Positions 1-7,457 of a stretch of DNA of 17,026 bases are shown piece by piece. The DNA is from Strigomonas culicis (taxonomy: Eukaryota > Euglenozoa > Kinetoplastea > Trypanosomatida > Trypanosomatidae). Below the pieces are notes generated by a model, which saw only the letters and a program-made list of their open reading frames with translations, had not been told where the DNA came from and did no database searches. The stretch is from contig AUXH01000419.1 in NCBI GenBank assembly GCA_000482145.1, positions 1-17,026 of the forward strand, written 5' to 3'. Both the position numbers and the translations under genes were made by a program. Positions within the stretch are counted from its first letter, which is position 1, and every line of letters starts with the position of its first letter.

Positions 1-14
1 AGAGAGAGAGAGAG
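1..14 (-). promoter_or_regulatory. Pyrimidine tract at window edge, probable splice signal of the next gene
   Basis: The plus strand opens with seven GA dinucleotides, so the minus strand ends the window in a CT tract. Comparable purine tracts (plus sense) precede every gene start in this window, so this is most simply the polypyrimidine tract of the acceptor for the next minus-strand gene. The AG and the start codon would lie outside the window. This is inference from the repeated layout. Confidence 0.45.
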
Positions 15-190
15 AAATGATACTCAGTAAGGAAAGAAAGTAGGTCAGAATAACTGCTACCGCTAGTTCTATGCGAAGACGAGCATAAACAGCCAACGGA
101 AAAAAAAAGGGTAGTGATTAGAGTATTAGTAATCAGGATAGTTTTCAGAATGTACAATGCACAGCTTTTTTTTTTTTATGTGTTTTTATT

Positions 191-204
191 TGTGTGTGTG
201 TGTG
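191..204. repeat. (TG)7 microsatellite in the CDC5 3' UTR
   Basis: Seven TG units (CA on the coding strand) lie a few bases downstream of the CDC5 stop codon, followed in the transcript direction by an A-rich run. It is a simple repeat in untranslated sequence, with no function visible. Confidence 0.8.
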
Positions 205-209
205 TTCTT

Positions 210-2327
210 CTACTGCTGCCCCTCCCGGTCCCGCGCCACCACATGGTCTCGGTAGCGGGCCTGCAGCGTCCGCTCCTCCTCCTGCCACCGGCGCAGCCGC
301 CCGTGCGCGGCCGCCACCGCAGCCCGCATCGCCGCCTCCTCCCGTGCCTGAAGGGACTGCAGGAAGAGCAGCCGCTGCTGCTGCTCGGCGAGGAGGGCGT
401 TCCAGTACTGTATGACGTGCTCCAAGAGGAGCCCAAACGCTTCCGCAGGGGCCGGCTCCGCCTCTTCACCGCCGTCCTTCAGCCGCCCGCGGACGAGCGA
501 CACGAAGTCCCGCATGGCAAAGTCGGCCGCGCTGTCCAGGTAGCAGCGCGCGACCGTTGCCTCGAGCTGCGCGTGGAGGGGCCGCAGCTGGCCCTCGTTG
601 ATGGCCTGCTGCACCACCGCCTGCACCCGCTTCTCGAGGTCCGAGAGCGCGGCGTCCGCCCCGACGGAGCCGCTGCGCCGCGCCTCCTCGGCGGAGGGGG
701 CGCGCGGCTGGTCGCCCGCGAGTGTGCCGACGTACGTGGCGGCCGCCGCGATGGCGGACTGCACCAGACTGACCTCCGCGTCCGACAGCCGTGCCTGGAC
801 GGCCGGCGGCAGCGAGGAGGCGGAGGCCGAGGCCGCGGCGGCGATGCCCGCACTGTTCGCGGTATGGTGGCGCGCCAGCTTCTCCGTCTCGATGCGCACC
901 GTGCGGCGCGCGAGCGCCAGGTAGTGCGCCTGTGTGCCGGCGTCCGCCCGCGCCAGCGCGGCGAGGGCGAGGGTGGGGGCCGGCGCGGGTCTCGCTGCCG
1001 GCGTCGCCACCGCCGCCTCCGCCTGTCGTGGCGCGACGGCCAGGTCGAGGCGCGTGGCGTCCGCGCGGGGATGGTGGGCGCTGGCCGGCGCGAAGGTGGC
1101 GTCCGCGTAGCCGTCCTGCTGCTGCGCGACGACCTCCACCACCGCCGCCTCCTCGCCGTGCGGCGCCACGTCAGGCAGCGCGTCGAACAGGTGATCGATG
1201 TCGACCGCATCCGTCGCGAGCATCGTATCCCACGTCAGTGTCTGCGGCTTCTGCGGCTTCTGCTGCTGCAGGAACAGCGCTGGCGGCCGTTCCTGCCGCG
1301 CGTCCGCGTCGGTGCCGTCCGTGAGGTACGCGAGCTGCGCAAAGTCGATCTGCCCGCCGCCATCGTCTGTCTCGCCACCGGGCCCGCCCCTGGCGGAGCG
1401 CGGCGGCTGCAGGTCCACCACGAGCTTGCGGTCCTTCGCCTCGATGTGGGCCTGCTGCTGGTCCGCGCGCATGTCGATCACCTCGAACTTCGGACGGCGC
1501 GGGTGCGGGCCGGCCCCCCCATCGCCGTCCTCCCCCAACAGCGCTTCTTCTTCTGCCTCCTCGTCGTCGTCCTCGCCCCCCGGCGCGCGGCGGTTGAGCC
1601 CGTCGTGCCGCGTGTCGTCCAGCAGCGCCTGGCGCGTGCGCTTCGCCTGCCGTTCGCTCAGCGTGCCGGCCTCGATCGCCTCGCGGTTGTTCTCCAGCCG
1701 CGCAAGGAAGTTAGCCTCGTCCAGCTGCTTCTGCCGCGTCTTGCGCATGCTCTTCTTGCGGTCCTGGTTCGCGAGGCGGCTGACGGCGAGCTCGATCATC
1801 TGCTGCTCCGAGAGGTCCGCGTGCAGCACGTCGGCGCGGGCGGCGCGCTCCTCGTGCGACTGATAGGTCTGCCGCCGCCGCCGCCGCTCGGCCAGGAAGT
1901 CCTCGAGGCTCTTCACGCGGCGCGGCGCCTCCGCGTCGCCCTCCCCCTGCGGCTGCGCCTCCTGCTGCTGCTGGTAGTACACCATCTCGTCCTTCATCTC
2001 GCCGTAGTGCTGCTCGCAGAGCCACGCGGGGCGGCGGTGGTGCGTGCTGGTGCGCGCGGTCAGCTGCTGCGCGATCATGCGCCACTGCGACGGGAAGAGC
2101 GCGGCGAGCTCCGCGAGGGCCTCGTCCTCCTCGAGGCTCCATGGCTCCTGCAGGTGGAGACGCGGGTCGAGATAGTGTTCCCAGCGCTCGCGGCACTGCG
2201 AGGCCTTCTTGTCGGGCAGCAGCGACGCGACGCGCTCCCACGCCTGCAGGCCGTACTGTGCGAGGCCAGTCAGCAGCACCTGGTCCTGCGCGTTCGTCCA
2301 CGGGCCGCCGCGGAAGCGAATCGACAT
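210..2327 (-). CDS. CDC5: CDC5/Cef1-like Myb-domain pre-mRNA splicing factor (PRP19 complex)
   Basis: The 705-residue product starts with two Myb repeats spaced as in CDC5L/Cef1. Trp10, Trp30 and Trp49 mark the first; Trp63 and Trp82 mark the second, whose third aromatic position is Tyr108 in a QHY motif like the EHY of human CDC5L. A basic, coiled segment at about 172-215 containing SRLANQDRKK aligns with the RLANTQGKK region of CDC5L. An acidic stretch (about 245-265) and an Ala/Gln-rich C-terminal half follow. In this family the protein is a nuclear core subunit of the PRP19/NineTeen complex that activates the spliceosome; trypanosomes need it mainly for trans-splicing. The frame stays open to 2402, but only through a TTG; the ATG at 2325-2327 is the first after the predicted splice site and begins exactly where the family does. 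The stop is TAG. About seven extra residues sit in the second repeat before Cys104. Confidence 0.93.
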   Translation of the reverse strand: MSIRFRGGPWTNAQDQVLLTGLAQYGLQAWERVASLLPDKKASQCRERWEHYLDPRLHLQEPWSLEEDEALAELAALFPSQWRMIAQQLTARTSTHHRRPAWLCEQHYGEMKDEMVYYQQQQEAQPQGEGDAEAPRRVKSLEDFLAERRRRRQTYQSHEERAARADVLHADLSEQQMIELAVSRLANQDRKKSMRKTRQKQLDEANFLARLENNREAIEAGTLSERQAKRTRQALLDDTRHDGLNRRAPGGEDDDEEAEEEALLGEDGDGGAGPHPRRPKFEVIDMRADQQQAHIEAKDRKLVVDLQPPRSARGGPGGETDDGGGQIDFAQLAYLTDGTDADARQERPPALFLQQQKPQKPQTLTWDTMLATDAVDIDHLFDALPDVAPHGEEAAVVEVVAQQQDGYADATFAPASAHHPRADATRLDLAVAPRQAEAAVATPAARPAPAPTLALAALARADAGTQAHYLALARRTVRIETEKLARHHTANSAGIAAAASASASSLPPAVQARLSDAEVSLVQSAIAAAATYVGTLAGDQPRAPSAEEARRSGSVGADAALSDLEKRVQAVVQQAINEGQLRPLHAQLEATVARCYLDSAADFAMRDFVSLVRGRLKDGGEEAEPAPAEAFGLLLEHVIQYWNALLAEQQQRLLFLQSLQAREEAAMRAAVAAAHGRLRRWQEEERTLQARYRDHVVARDREGQQ

Positions 2328-2628
2328 GGCAACGCGAGGGCCTTCGGAGTTTCTATTATATAGGTATATATGTATGTATAATACAAGTATATCAAATGGC
2401 AAAAAAAAAGAGTGTTCCTTTTTCCCCTACACTTTTTAAGCTAGAGAAGAGAAGAAGGCGAGAAAAAGAGTTTTTTTTTTACAGACAAACAGTACATATC
2501 CAATGACGAAGGAGTGTGCTGAACAGTGTGGTTCCCTTTTTCCTTTCCTTTTCCATTATAACAATAGTACTTATTATTGCGTTTCTTATTATCGTATGCC
2601 AAACACCTGTGAAATATATATGTACCAA
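2328..2628. other. Spacer between the unrecognised protein gene and CDC5
   Basis: About 300 bases of AT-rich sequence hold the 3' UTR of the upstream gene (2629-4785) and the 5' UTR of CDC5. I see T/A runs, a TA-rich stretch around 2356-2380 and the acceptor described separately. No credible small gene is present. Confidence 0.7.
2441..2470 (-). promoter_or_regulatory. Predicted spliced-leader acceptor for CDC5
   Basis: Read on the minus strand, a C/T tract (2470 down to 2443, interrupted by one G) runs straight into an AG at 2442-2441. That gives a 5' UTR of about 113 nt with no ATG before the CDC5 start at 2327. An alternative AG lies at 2433-2432. Trans-splicing at such sites is established for trypanosomatids; the exact site is inferred. 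Confidence 0.6.
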
Positions 2629-4785
2629 CTAAGCCACGTCTTCTCGCCGAGCGGCCACCGCCTCCACCAACGCGATGAGCTCCTCCGGCAGCTGCAGCGT
2701 GGGGTCCCGCACGAGGTGCACCATGCGCTGCACCACCGCGGCCTCCAGCGGCGCTGCGGTCGCTGCCGGCTGCTGCTGCTGCTTCTGCGCCGCGATGCCG
2801 CGTTTCAGCTCCACGCGCCACTCGCGCAGGATGCGCTCGTAGTAGTAGTATATGATGTGGTCCGCCGCGACCCCCAGCCGCAGGCACAGCTCGAACAGCT
2901 CGTAGTCGACGGGCGGCAGCAGCGGCCGCTCCGGCCGCGCGTCCACGTAGCGCGCGAGAGCGCTGGCCGACACGGGCGACGGGCCGCCGCCGGGCGGCTG
3001 CAGCGCCGCGCTCGGACGGCTGCCGACGAAAGAGGGTGCGAGGTGCCGCGGCCGGCCCTCGTCCTCCGCGGCGAGGGTCGGCGACTGCCGCGCGATGCTG
3101 CGGCCGCGGTCGGTGGGGGTGGGCGCGCGCGGCGGCTCGGCCGCGGCCACTGCCGCCACGGGAGGGTCTGTCCCGTCCCGCACGAGCGCCGCCTCGACCT
3201 CCTGCTGCGCCTCCGCCTCCTCCTCGCGCAGATAGGCGCTGTCGTCTTCCTCCGCCTCGCGCAGGGCCTCCTGTGGCGTCTGCCGGCCCTGGCGGGCCTG
3301 CTCCTGCTGGTAGGCCGCCAGCTCCGCGCGCGTCATCCACAGCGCCTCCGTCTCCGAGAGCCAAAACTGTATTTTGCGATCGTCCTGCGGCGTCTCCCGC
3401 AAAGGGGGGGCCTCCGCCCCCTCGGCCACCGGCTGGTCGCTCGCGAAGAAGGGCGTGTTGAGCGCCTTGAGGTGGCGCCGCACGACGCGCTCCAGGTCGG
3501 CCACGTAGTGCACGCTGAGCTGCGCCTTGCGCAGCAGGTCGCGCTGCAGCGCCGGGCTCCAGCGGAGCCGCAGCTCCACCTCCGCCGCGGCGTCCGGCCC
3601 CGCGACCACCGCAGCTTCTGTCGCCGCGGCGGCGGCCGCCCGCGCGCTGGCCCGCAGCGCGGCCGCAACCGCATCCGCGAGGAGGTGCCGCGGGGCCTCG
3701 ATGACGTAGCGGCCCTCCTGCGGCGCGCCGCCGGCCGGCTGGGACGCGGGCCCGGCCGTCTCGTAGTTTCGCTCTGCGAGGCCGTAGCGGGGCTGCGCCG
3801 CCTCCGCGGCCTCGATCTCGAACTGGAGGCGCTTGGCGGCGGCCGACCCCGCCCGCACCACCGCCGCGCTGGCGGGCTCTTTTTCTCGCTGGAAGCGATT
3901 GAGAAGCTGCTCGTCGCAGTGCACGAAGGGGTCGAGGTGGCTGTACTGGATGAGCGGCCACTCCACGCTGCTGTCGTCCAGCCACGCGCGCCGCTCCACT
4001 TCGGCCGGGTCGCGCTCGAGCGCCTGCGGCTCGTCGTCGCGCGACAGGAGCTCCAGCTTCGGGAAGTAGCGGTCGACGACGGCCGGCGAGGCGTAGTTGT
4101 CCGCGGTGAGCAGCCGGCGCCGCTCCTGTAGCAGCCGCTGGAAGCTCGCGCTGCCCTCCACCGCCGCGGGGCGCATCGGCGTCACGTAGTACACGTCGAT
4201 CGGCGCCGTGATGGCGCCGCTCCAGAAGCCCAGCCCGCCGCCCGGCGTGTTCGGCATGAGAAACAGCATCCCCGGTGCCGCCGCGGTGGTGGCGGTGGCG
4301 GCGGCGGCAGCGGCGGTGGCGCCCAGCGGCGGCGAAATAAACCCGAGCGGATCGTCTTCTAGCGCGGCCGGCGGCGCGGCGGCCGGCGCCGGCCGCGCGG
4401 CGAGGCGGCTGAGCGACAGCCCGCGCTGCACCTCCCATGGCAGCACCGCCGTCCACAGCTCCAGTGGCACCGCCGCCTCGTAGCGGTGCCACTCGCCGCC
4501 GCCGCCGCTGGACGGGCCGCCGCGGCACCGCGCCCACAGCGCGCCGCACGCGGCGGCCAGCGACGGACTGCTGCTGCTGCTGCTGCTGCTGGCTGCTGCC
4601 GAGGCTGTAGGGAGGAAGGGCCGACGGATGACAATGTGTAGCTGCGCGGCGTACGTCGGCTTCTCCTGCAGGGGCACCTCCTCCGTGTAGCGCACCCACT
4701 GCCACAGCGCTCGCTTGAGGGCCGCCACGTCCTGGCCGAGGGGGAGCGAGAGGTGTGCCCGCGCGATATCAAAGGGGGTCTTCAT
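2629..4785 (-). CDS. Unrecognised 718-residue protein, probably conserved in trypanosomatids
   Basis: I do not recognise a family, and no signal peptide or membrane span is evident. Folded-looking blocks lie at about 1-58 (Trp28 and Trp30, then a beta-like stretch), 98-128 (EWHRYEAAVPLELW), 170-300 (hydrophobic and Tyr-rich, with the dipeptides YY at 199 and DPF at 285) and 605-718, where a helix-like motif IIYYYYERILREWR occupies about 644-657. Between them lie Ala/Gly/Pro-rich linkers, an eight-Ser run (66-73) encoded by a CTG-type repeat, an acidic Glu-rich segment (about 505-535) and a short Gln run (about 668-672). The ATG at 4783-4785 is the first after a predicted trans-splice site only about 22 nt upstream, and the stop is TAG. 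It lies between CDC5 and the GMP reductase-like gene; nothing in it shows a link to either. Expression as a real protein is supported by the GC-rich codon pattern and avoidance of TTA/CTA/TCA. Confidence 0.85.
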   Translation of the reverse strand: MKTPFDIARAHLSLPLGQDVAALKRALWQWVRYTEEVPLQEKPTYAAQLHIVIRRPFLPTASAAASSSSSSSSPSLAAACGALWARCRGGPSSGGGGEWHRYEAAVPLELWTAVLPWEVQRGLSLSRLAARPAPAAAPPAALEDDPLGFISPPLGATAAAAAATATTAAAPGMLFLMPNTPGGGLGFWSGAITAPIDVYYVTPMRPAAVEGSASFQRLLQERRRLLTADNYASPAVVDRYFPKLELLSRDDEPQALERDPAEVERRAWLDDSSVEWPLIQYSHLDPFVHCDEQLLNRFQREKEPASAAVVRAGSAAAKRLQFEIEAAEAAQPRYGLAERNYETAGPASQPAGGAPQEGRYVIEAPRHLLADAVAAALRASARAAAAAATEAAVVAGPDAAAEVELRLRWSPALQRDLLRKAQLSVHYVADLERVVRRHLKALNTPFFASDQPVAEGAEAPPLRETPQDDRKIQFWLSETEALWMTRAELAAYQQEQARQGRQTPQEALREAEEDDSAYLREEEAEAQQEVEAALVRDGTDPPVAAVAAAEPPRAPTPTDRGRSIARQSPTLAAEDEGRPRHLAPSFVGSRPSAALQPPGGGPSPVSASALARYVDARPERPLLPPVDYELFELCLRLGVAADHIIYYYYERILREWRVELKRGIAAQKQQQQPAATAAPLEAAVVQRMVHLVRDPTLQLPEELIALVEAVAARREDVA
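4568..4591. repeat. (CTG)8 trinucleotide repeat encoding poly-Ser
   Basis: Eight CTG units on the plus strand read as AGC codons on the minus strand and give the Ser run at residues 66-73 of the 718-residue protein. Such runs vary in length by replication slippage, so the length may differ between strains. Confidence 0.85.
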
Positions 4786-5560
4786 GTAGAGGTGTTTGTG
4801 AAGAACACTAGCAAGGGACGGGGTGGAATAAACCAGTTAGCGAGAGAAAGAGAGAGAGAGAGAGAGAAGGGATTATCCGCAGAAGCACGAACAAACAGAT
4901 TCTCACTTTCTCACATATCGATACCTTCTTTTTTCATTCTTTTTTTTTTGTTGCTGTTGGTGAGTGTGTATGTATATATGTGTGCTCTCATTGTTATTGG
5001 TACTCACACAGTGTTTATTTAATCGCTTTTTTTTTTCGTTTTCTTTTTTTGTGTTGCTCACATTTGTGAGGCCATTTCCATAATAATAAAATAGTAACGG
5101 TAAGAGAAAAAATGTGTACGCAGATATTAATTGTAGTGTGTTTGTATAAATTCAACGGGTTACAAACGATAAAGAAACGAACAAAAGAAAAAAAAAGATC
5201 AACAAGAAACAAGAGAAAAGGTGTATATACACAAACACAAACTTATTATCTCTGTTCTTTTTTCCTTTTCCTTTTCCCTTTCCTTCCTCTCCTCTCCTCA
5301 ATGGGTATACGATGCCCCTCTTCATTCGTGAATACAAGAGGAATATAGAGGGAGAGAGAGGGTGAGATCATTTTATTAGCTTTATCATTATTGTTGTTGC
5401 GTAGTAAAGTGGTAACATCCCACTGAAAAAATAAAAAGAGGAACTGAATCATAAAGAGTAACAAAAGAAGAGACCACAATCTAACACAGCATGTTATATA
5501 TGTATATGTGGCGATCTCCTTTCTTCTCTCTTTGTGTACTCCTCCGTCTTTGCTTCCACC
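4786..5560. other. Spacer between the GMP reductase-like gene and the 718-residue gene
   Basis: About 775 bases of AT-rich DNA, mostly the 3' UTR of the SKL-terminated enzyme plus the short 5' UTR of the next gene. It contains T runs near 4940 and 5030, an A-rich run near 5190, a C/T-rich block at 5255-5300 and a second purine tract (plus sense) at about 5345-5365. Short minus-strand open frames here are low in complexity and one (5246-5479) begins at a TTG, so I call no gene. Confidence 0.65.
4808..4871 (-). promoter_or_regulatory. Predicted spliced-leader acceptor for the 718-residue protein
   Basis: A long CT-rich tract (minus strand, 4871 down to 4842) is followed by the first AG at 4809-4808, about 33 nt further on. 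The resulting 5' UTR would be about 22 nt and contains no ATG before 4785. Tract length and absence of intervening AG make this one of the clearest acceptors in the window. Confidence 0.7.
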
Positions 5561-7048
5561 CTAGAGCTTGGAAATGTCGTGGCTGCCGCTCTCCCGCAGC
5601 CCGGCGCCCGACATGCGCACGAAGCGCGCGCGCGCCTGCATCTCCGCGATGTTGTGCGCGCCACAGTAGGAGATACCGGAGCGCAGCCCGCCGACGAGCT
5701 GCCGCAGGATGGGCGCGAGCGGCCCCTTACAGGGCACGGTGCCTTCGACGCCCTCCGGCACGAGCTCCGCAAAGACATCCTCCTCACGGCGCTGCTCGCG
5801 CGCCGCCTTGCTGAGGTTCGCGTCGTAGCCCGCCATGCCGCGCACCATCTTCTGCTTCTTGCCGTCCTTCACGAGCACCCGCCCGGGCGCCTCGTCGGTG
5901 CCGGCGAGCATGTTGCCCAGCATCACCGTGTCGGCGCCGGCCGCGATCGCCTTGCTGATGTCGCCGGACGTCTTGACGCCGCCGTCGGCGATGATGGGCA
6001 CGCCGTGGCGGTGCGCCGCGCGCGCGCAGTCCATCACGGCGGACAGCTGCGGCACCCCCGCGCCCGCGACGAGGCGCGTGATGCAGATGCTGCCCGGGCC
6101 CACGCCCACCTTCAGCCCGTCCGCGCCGGCAGCAATGAGGTCCTCCGCCGCTTCGCCCGTCGCGATGTTGCCGGCGATGACCTCGACGGACGCGGTTGCG
6201 GGGTCTGTCTTGAGGCGCCGCACCATGTCGATGCAGAGGTCGCTGTGGCCGTGCGCAATGTCCACCACGAGCACGTCCGCGCCGGCCTCCACGAGCGCCC
6301 GCGCGCGCGCGAAGTCGTCCGCCTTCACGCCGATCGCCGCGCCGACGAGCAGCCGCTTCTTCGCGTCGAGCGAGGCGGCGGGGTTGTGCGTCAGCTTCAC
6401 GATGTCGCTCAGCGTGATGAGGTAGCGCAGCTCGTCGGTGCCGCGCTTGAGCACAGGGATGTGCTTCGCGCGCCGCTCCTGCATGAGGGCCCGCGCCTGC
6501 GCGAGGGAGAGGTCCACGTCGTAGCTGACCGCCAGCTGCGCGAGCGGCGTCATGTGGAGGGCGATTGCGTCGCCGTCGCCGGCGAAGGTGAGGTCGCCCG
6601 GCGTCACCAGGCCGAGCACGCGCCGGCCGCGCTCGCCATCCACGACGACGAGGCACTGCACGCCGCCCTTGCGGCCGCGCCACGCGAAGGCCTCGTCCGC
6701 CTCCGTCTTTGTCGCGGTCGCGCGGATGGTGCGGGGCTGCTCGATCAGAAAGCTCTGCGCGCGCTTGACGCGCTGCACCATGGCGCACTGCTCCGCGACG
6801 CTGCAGAAGCGGTGGAGGATGCCGATGCCGCCCTCGCGCGCCATGGCGACCGCGGTCTTGTCCTCGCACACCGTGTCCATGTTACTCGCAACGATGGGGA
6901 TGTGCAGCTGGATGCGCCGCGTCAGCTGCGTCTTGGTGCTCACGGACTTGCGGGAGCGGATGGGGCTGCGCTGGGGGATGAGCAGCACATCATCGTACGT
7001 GAGCCCCTGCGGGAGGGTGGGCAGCTGCTGGAGAGCCGCCGCGGACAT
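5561..7048 (-). CDS. GMPR: IMPDH/GMP reductase family enzyme with CBS domains, probably glycosomal GMP reductase
   Basis: The 495-residue product is a complete TIM-barrel enzyme of the IMPDH/GMPR family. It has the N-terminal YDDVLLIP motif (18-25), a CBS-pair insertion (about 102-220), the loop GPGSICITR (317-325) with catalytic Cys322, the phosphate-binding segment around DGG (355-357) and a LVPEGVEG block (429-436). IMPDH oxidises IMP to XMP; GMP reductase converts GMP to IMP. I favour GMP reductase. The stretch after the loop (VPQLSAVMDCARAAH, 332-346) reads like GMP reductases, and the flap after RGMAGYD (403-409) lacks the Arg-Tyr dyad that IMPDH uses as base. Trypanosomatids are known to have such CBS-bearing GMP reductases beside a eukaryote-type IMPDH. 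The last three residues are SKL, a type 1 peroxisomal signal, so glycosomal import is expected. The frame extends upstream only through a GTG; the ATG at 7046-7048 is the first after the likely splice sites. Plain IMPDH activity remains the alternative. Confidence 0.93.
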   Translation of the reverse strand: MSAAALQQLPTLPQGLTYDDVLLIPQRSPIRSRKSVSTKTQLTRRIQLHIPIVASNMDTVCEDKTAVAMAREGGIGILHRFCSVAEQCAMVQRVKRAQSFLIEQPRTIRATATKTEADEAFAWRGRKGGVQCLVVVDGERGRRVLGLVTPGDLTFAGDGDAIALHMTPLAQLAVSYDVDLSLAQARALMQERRAKHIPVLKRGTDELRYLITLSDIVKLTHNPAASLDAKKRLLVGAAIGVKADDFARARALVEAGADVLVVDIAHGHSDLCIDMVRRLKTDPATASVEVIAGNIATGEAAEDLIAAGADGLKVGVGPGSICITRLVAGAGVPQLSAVMDCARAAHRHGVPIIADGGVKTSGDISKAIAAGADTVMLGNMLAGTDEAPGRVLVKDGKKQKMVRGMAGYDANLSKAAREQRREEDVFAELVPEGVEGTVPCKGPLAPILRQLVGGLRSGISYCGAHNIAEMQARARFVRMSGAGLRESGSHDISKL

Positions 7049-7143
7049 GGTCACACGAACTAACAAGGACACCAACGATAGGGAGAAAAGAGAAGTAAAG
7101 ATCCACAGGAGGGATACAACTTGGGCAAGCGTATATTTGTGCG

Positions 7144-7180
7144 CTACACGTTGAAAAAGAAGAAGAAAAAGGGAAGAGAA
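7144..7180 (-). promoter_or_regulatory. Predicted spliced-leader acceptor for the GMP reductase-like gene
   Basis: On the minus strand a C/T tract (7180 to 7153) is followed by AG at 7145-7144, leaving a 5' UTR of about 95 nt without an ATG. A second, shorter tract (7099 to 7081) followed by AG at 7061-7060 is a good alternative and would leave only about 11 nt. Both agree with the start at 7048. Confidence 0.55.
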
Positions 7181-7395
7181 GCAGTAGCTATAACGCTTGT
7201 TTTGGATATCCACAACTATTCTATGCTAGCTGTGCGCAACACGGGCAACAAAAAGAGAAGAGAGGGACGCCGCCGCGGGAGGCCCACTACTATGTCTATG
7301 TATGTGTGTATATATATGTTGAGTCGATCAACCATCCGCGGTAAAACAACCACAACCATAACGATAGCGAACGGATAGTAACAACTGTAATAACA

Positions 7396-7412
7396 AGAGA
7401 GAGAGAGAGAGA
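7396..7412. repeat. (GA) dinucleotide repeat
   Basis: A perfect GA/AG run of about 17 bases in the LOG-family gene's 3' UTR. It is CT on the coding strand and could act as a distal polypyrimidine tract, though a nearer tract serves the next gene better. Confidence 0.75.
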
Positions 7413-7457
7413 CAAAGACGTGGTGAAAACAACAACAACACCAAGTATTGCTGTTTC

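Larger units (their letters stand above)
7049..7457. other. Spacer between the LOG-family gene and the GMP reductase-like gene
   Basis: About 410 bases. It includes a (GA) repeat at 7396-7412, a purine block at 7153-7180 and another at 7081-7099. The CAT trinucleotides near 7330-7355 would give upstream ATGs if splicing used the distal (GA) tract. No gene is visible. Confidence 0.65.

Noticed and set aside
114..2363. 749-codon plus-strand open frame covering CDC5
   Set aside because: It is in register with the CDC5 codons and is rich in Arg, Leu and Val with no domain pattern. The minus-strand frame encodes recognisable Myb repeats, so this is a shadow of codon bias.
2328..2402. N-terminal extension of CDC5 by 25 residues
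   Set aside because: It begins at TTG and is translated AT-rich leader (Ile/Tyr). CDC5 family proteins begin immediately before the first Myb repeat, as the ATG at 2327 does.
2441..4705. 754-codon minus-strand open frame overlapping the 718-residue gene
   Set aside because: It is an Ala/Gly/Arg-rich string in another frame that ends in the AT-rich spacer as Lys/Asn/Tyr. The chosen frame has varied composition, an ATG close to a good splice site and a stop at the composition boundary.
5246..5479. Possible small gene on the minus strand
   Set aside because: It starts at TTG, is a low-complexity Leu/Phe/Asn/Lys string and lies in untranslated sequence.
7049..7213. N-terminal extension of the GMP reductase-like enzyme by 55 residues
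   Set aside because: The extension begins at GTG, crosses the predicted splice acceptor and reads as spacer-derived Leu/Ser/Phe sequence. The ATG at 7048 fits the family.
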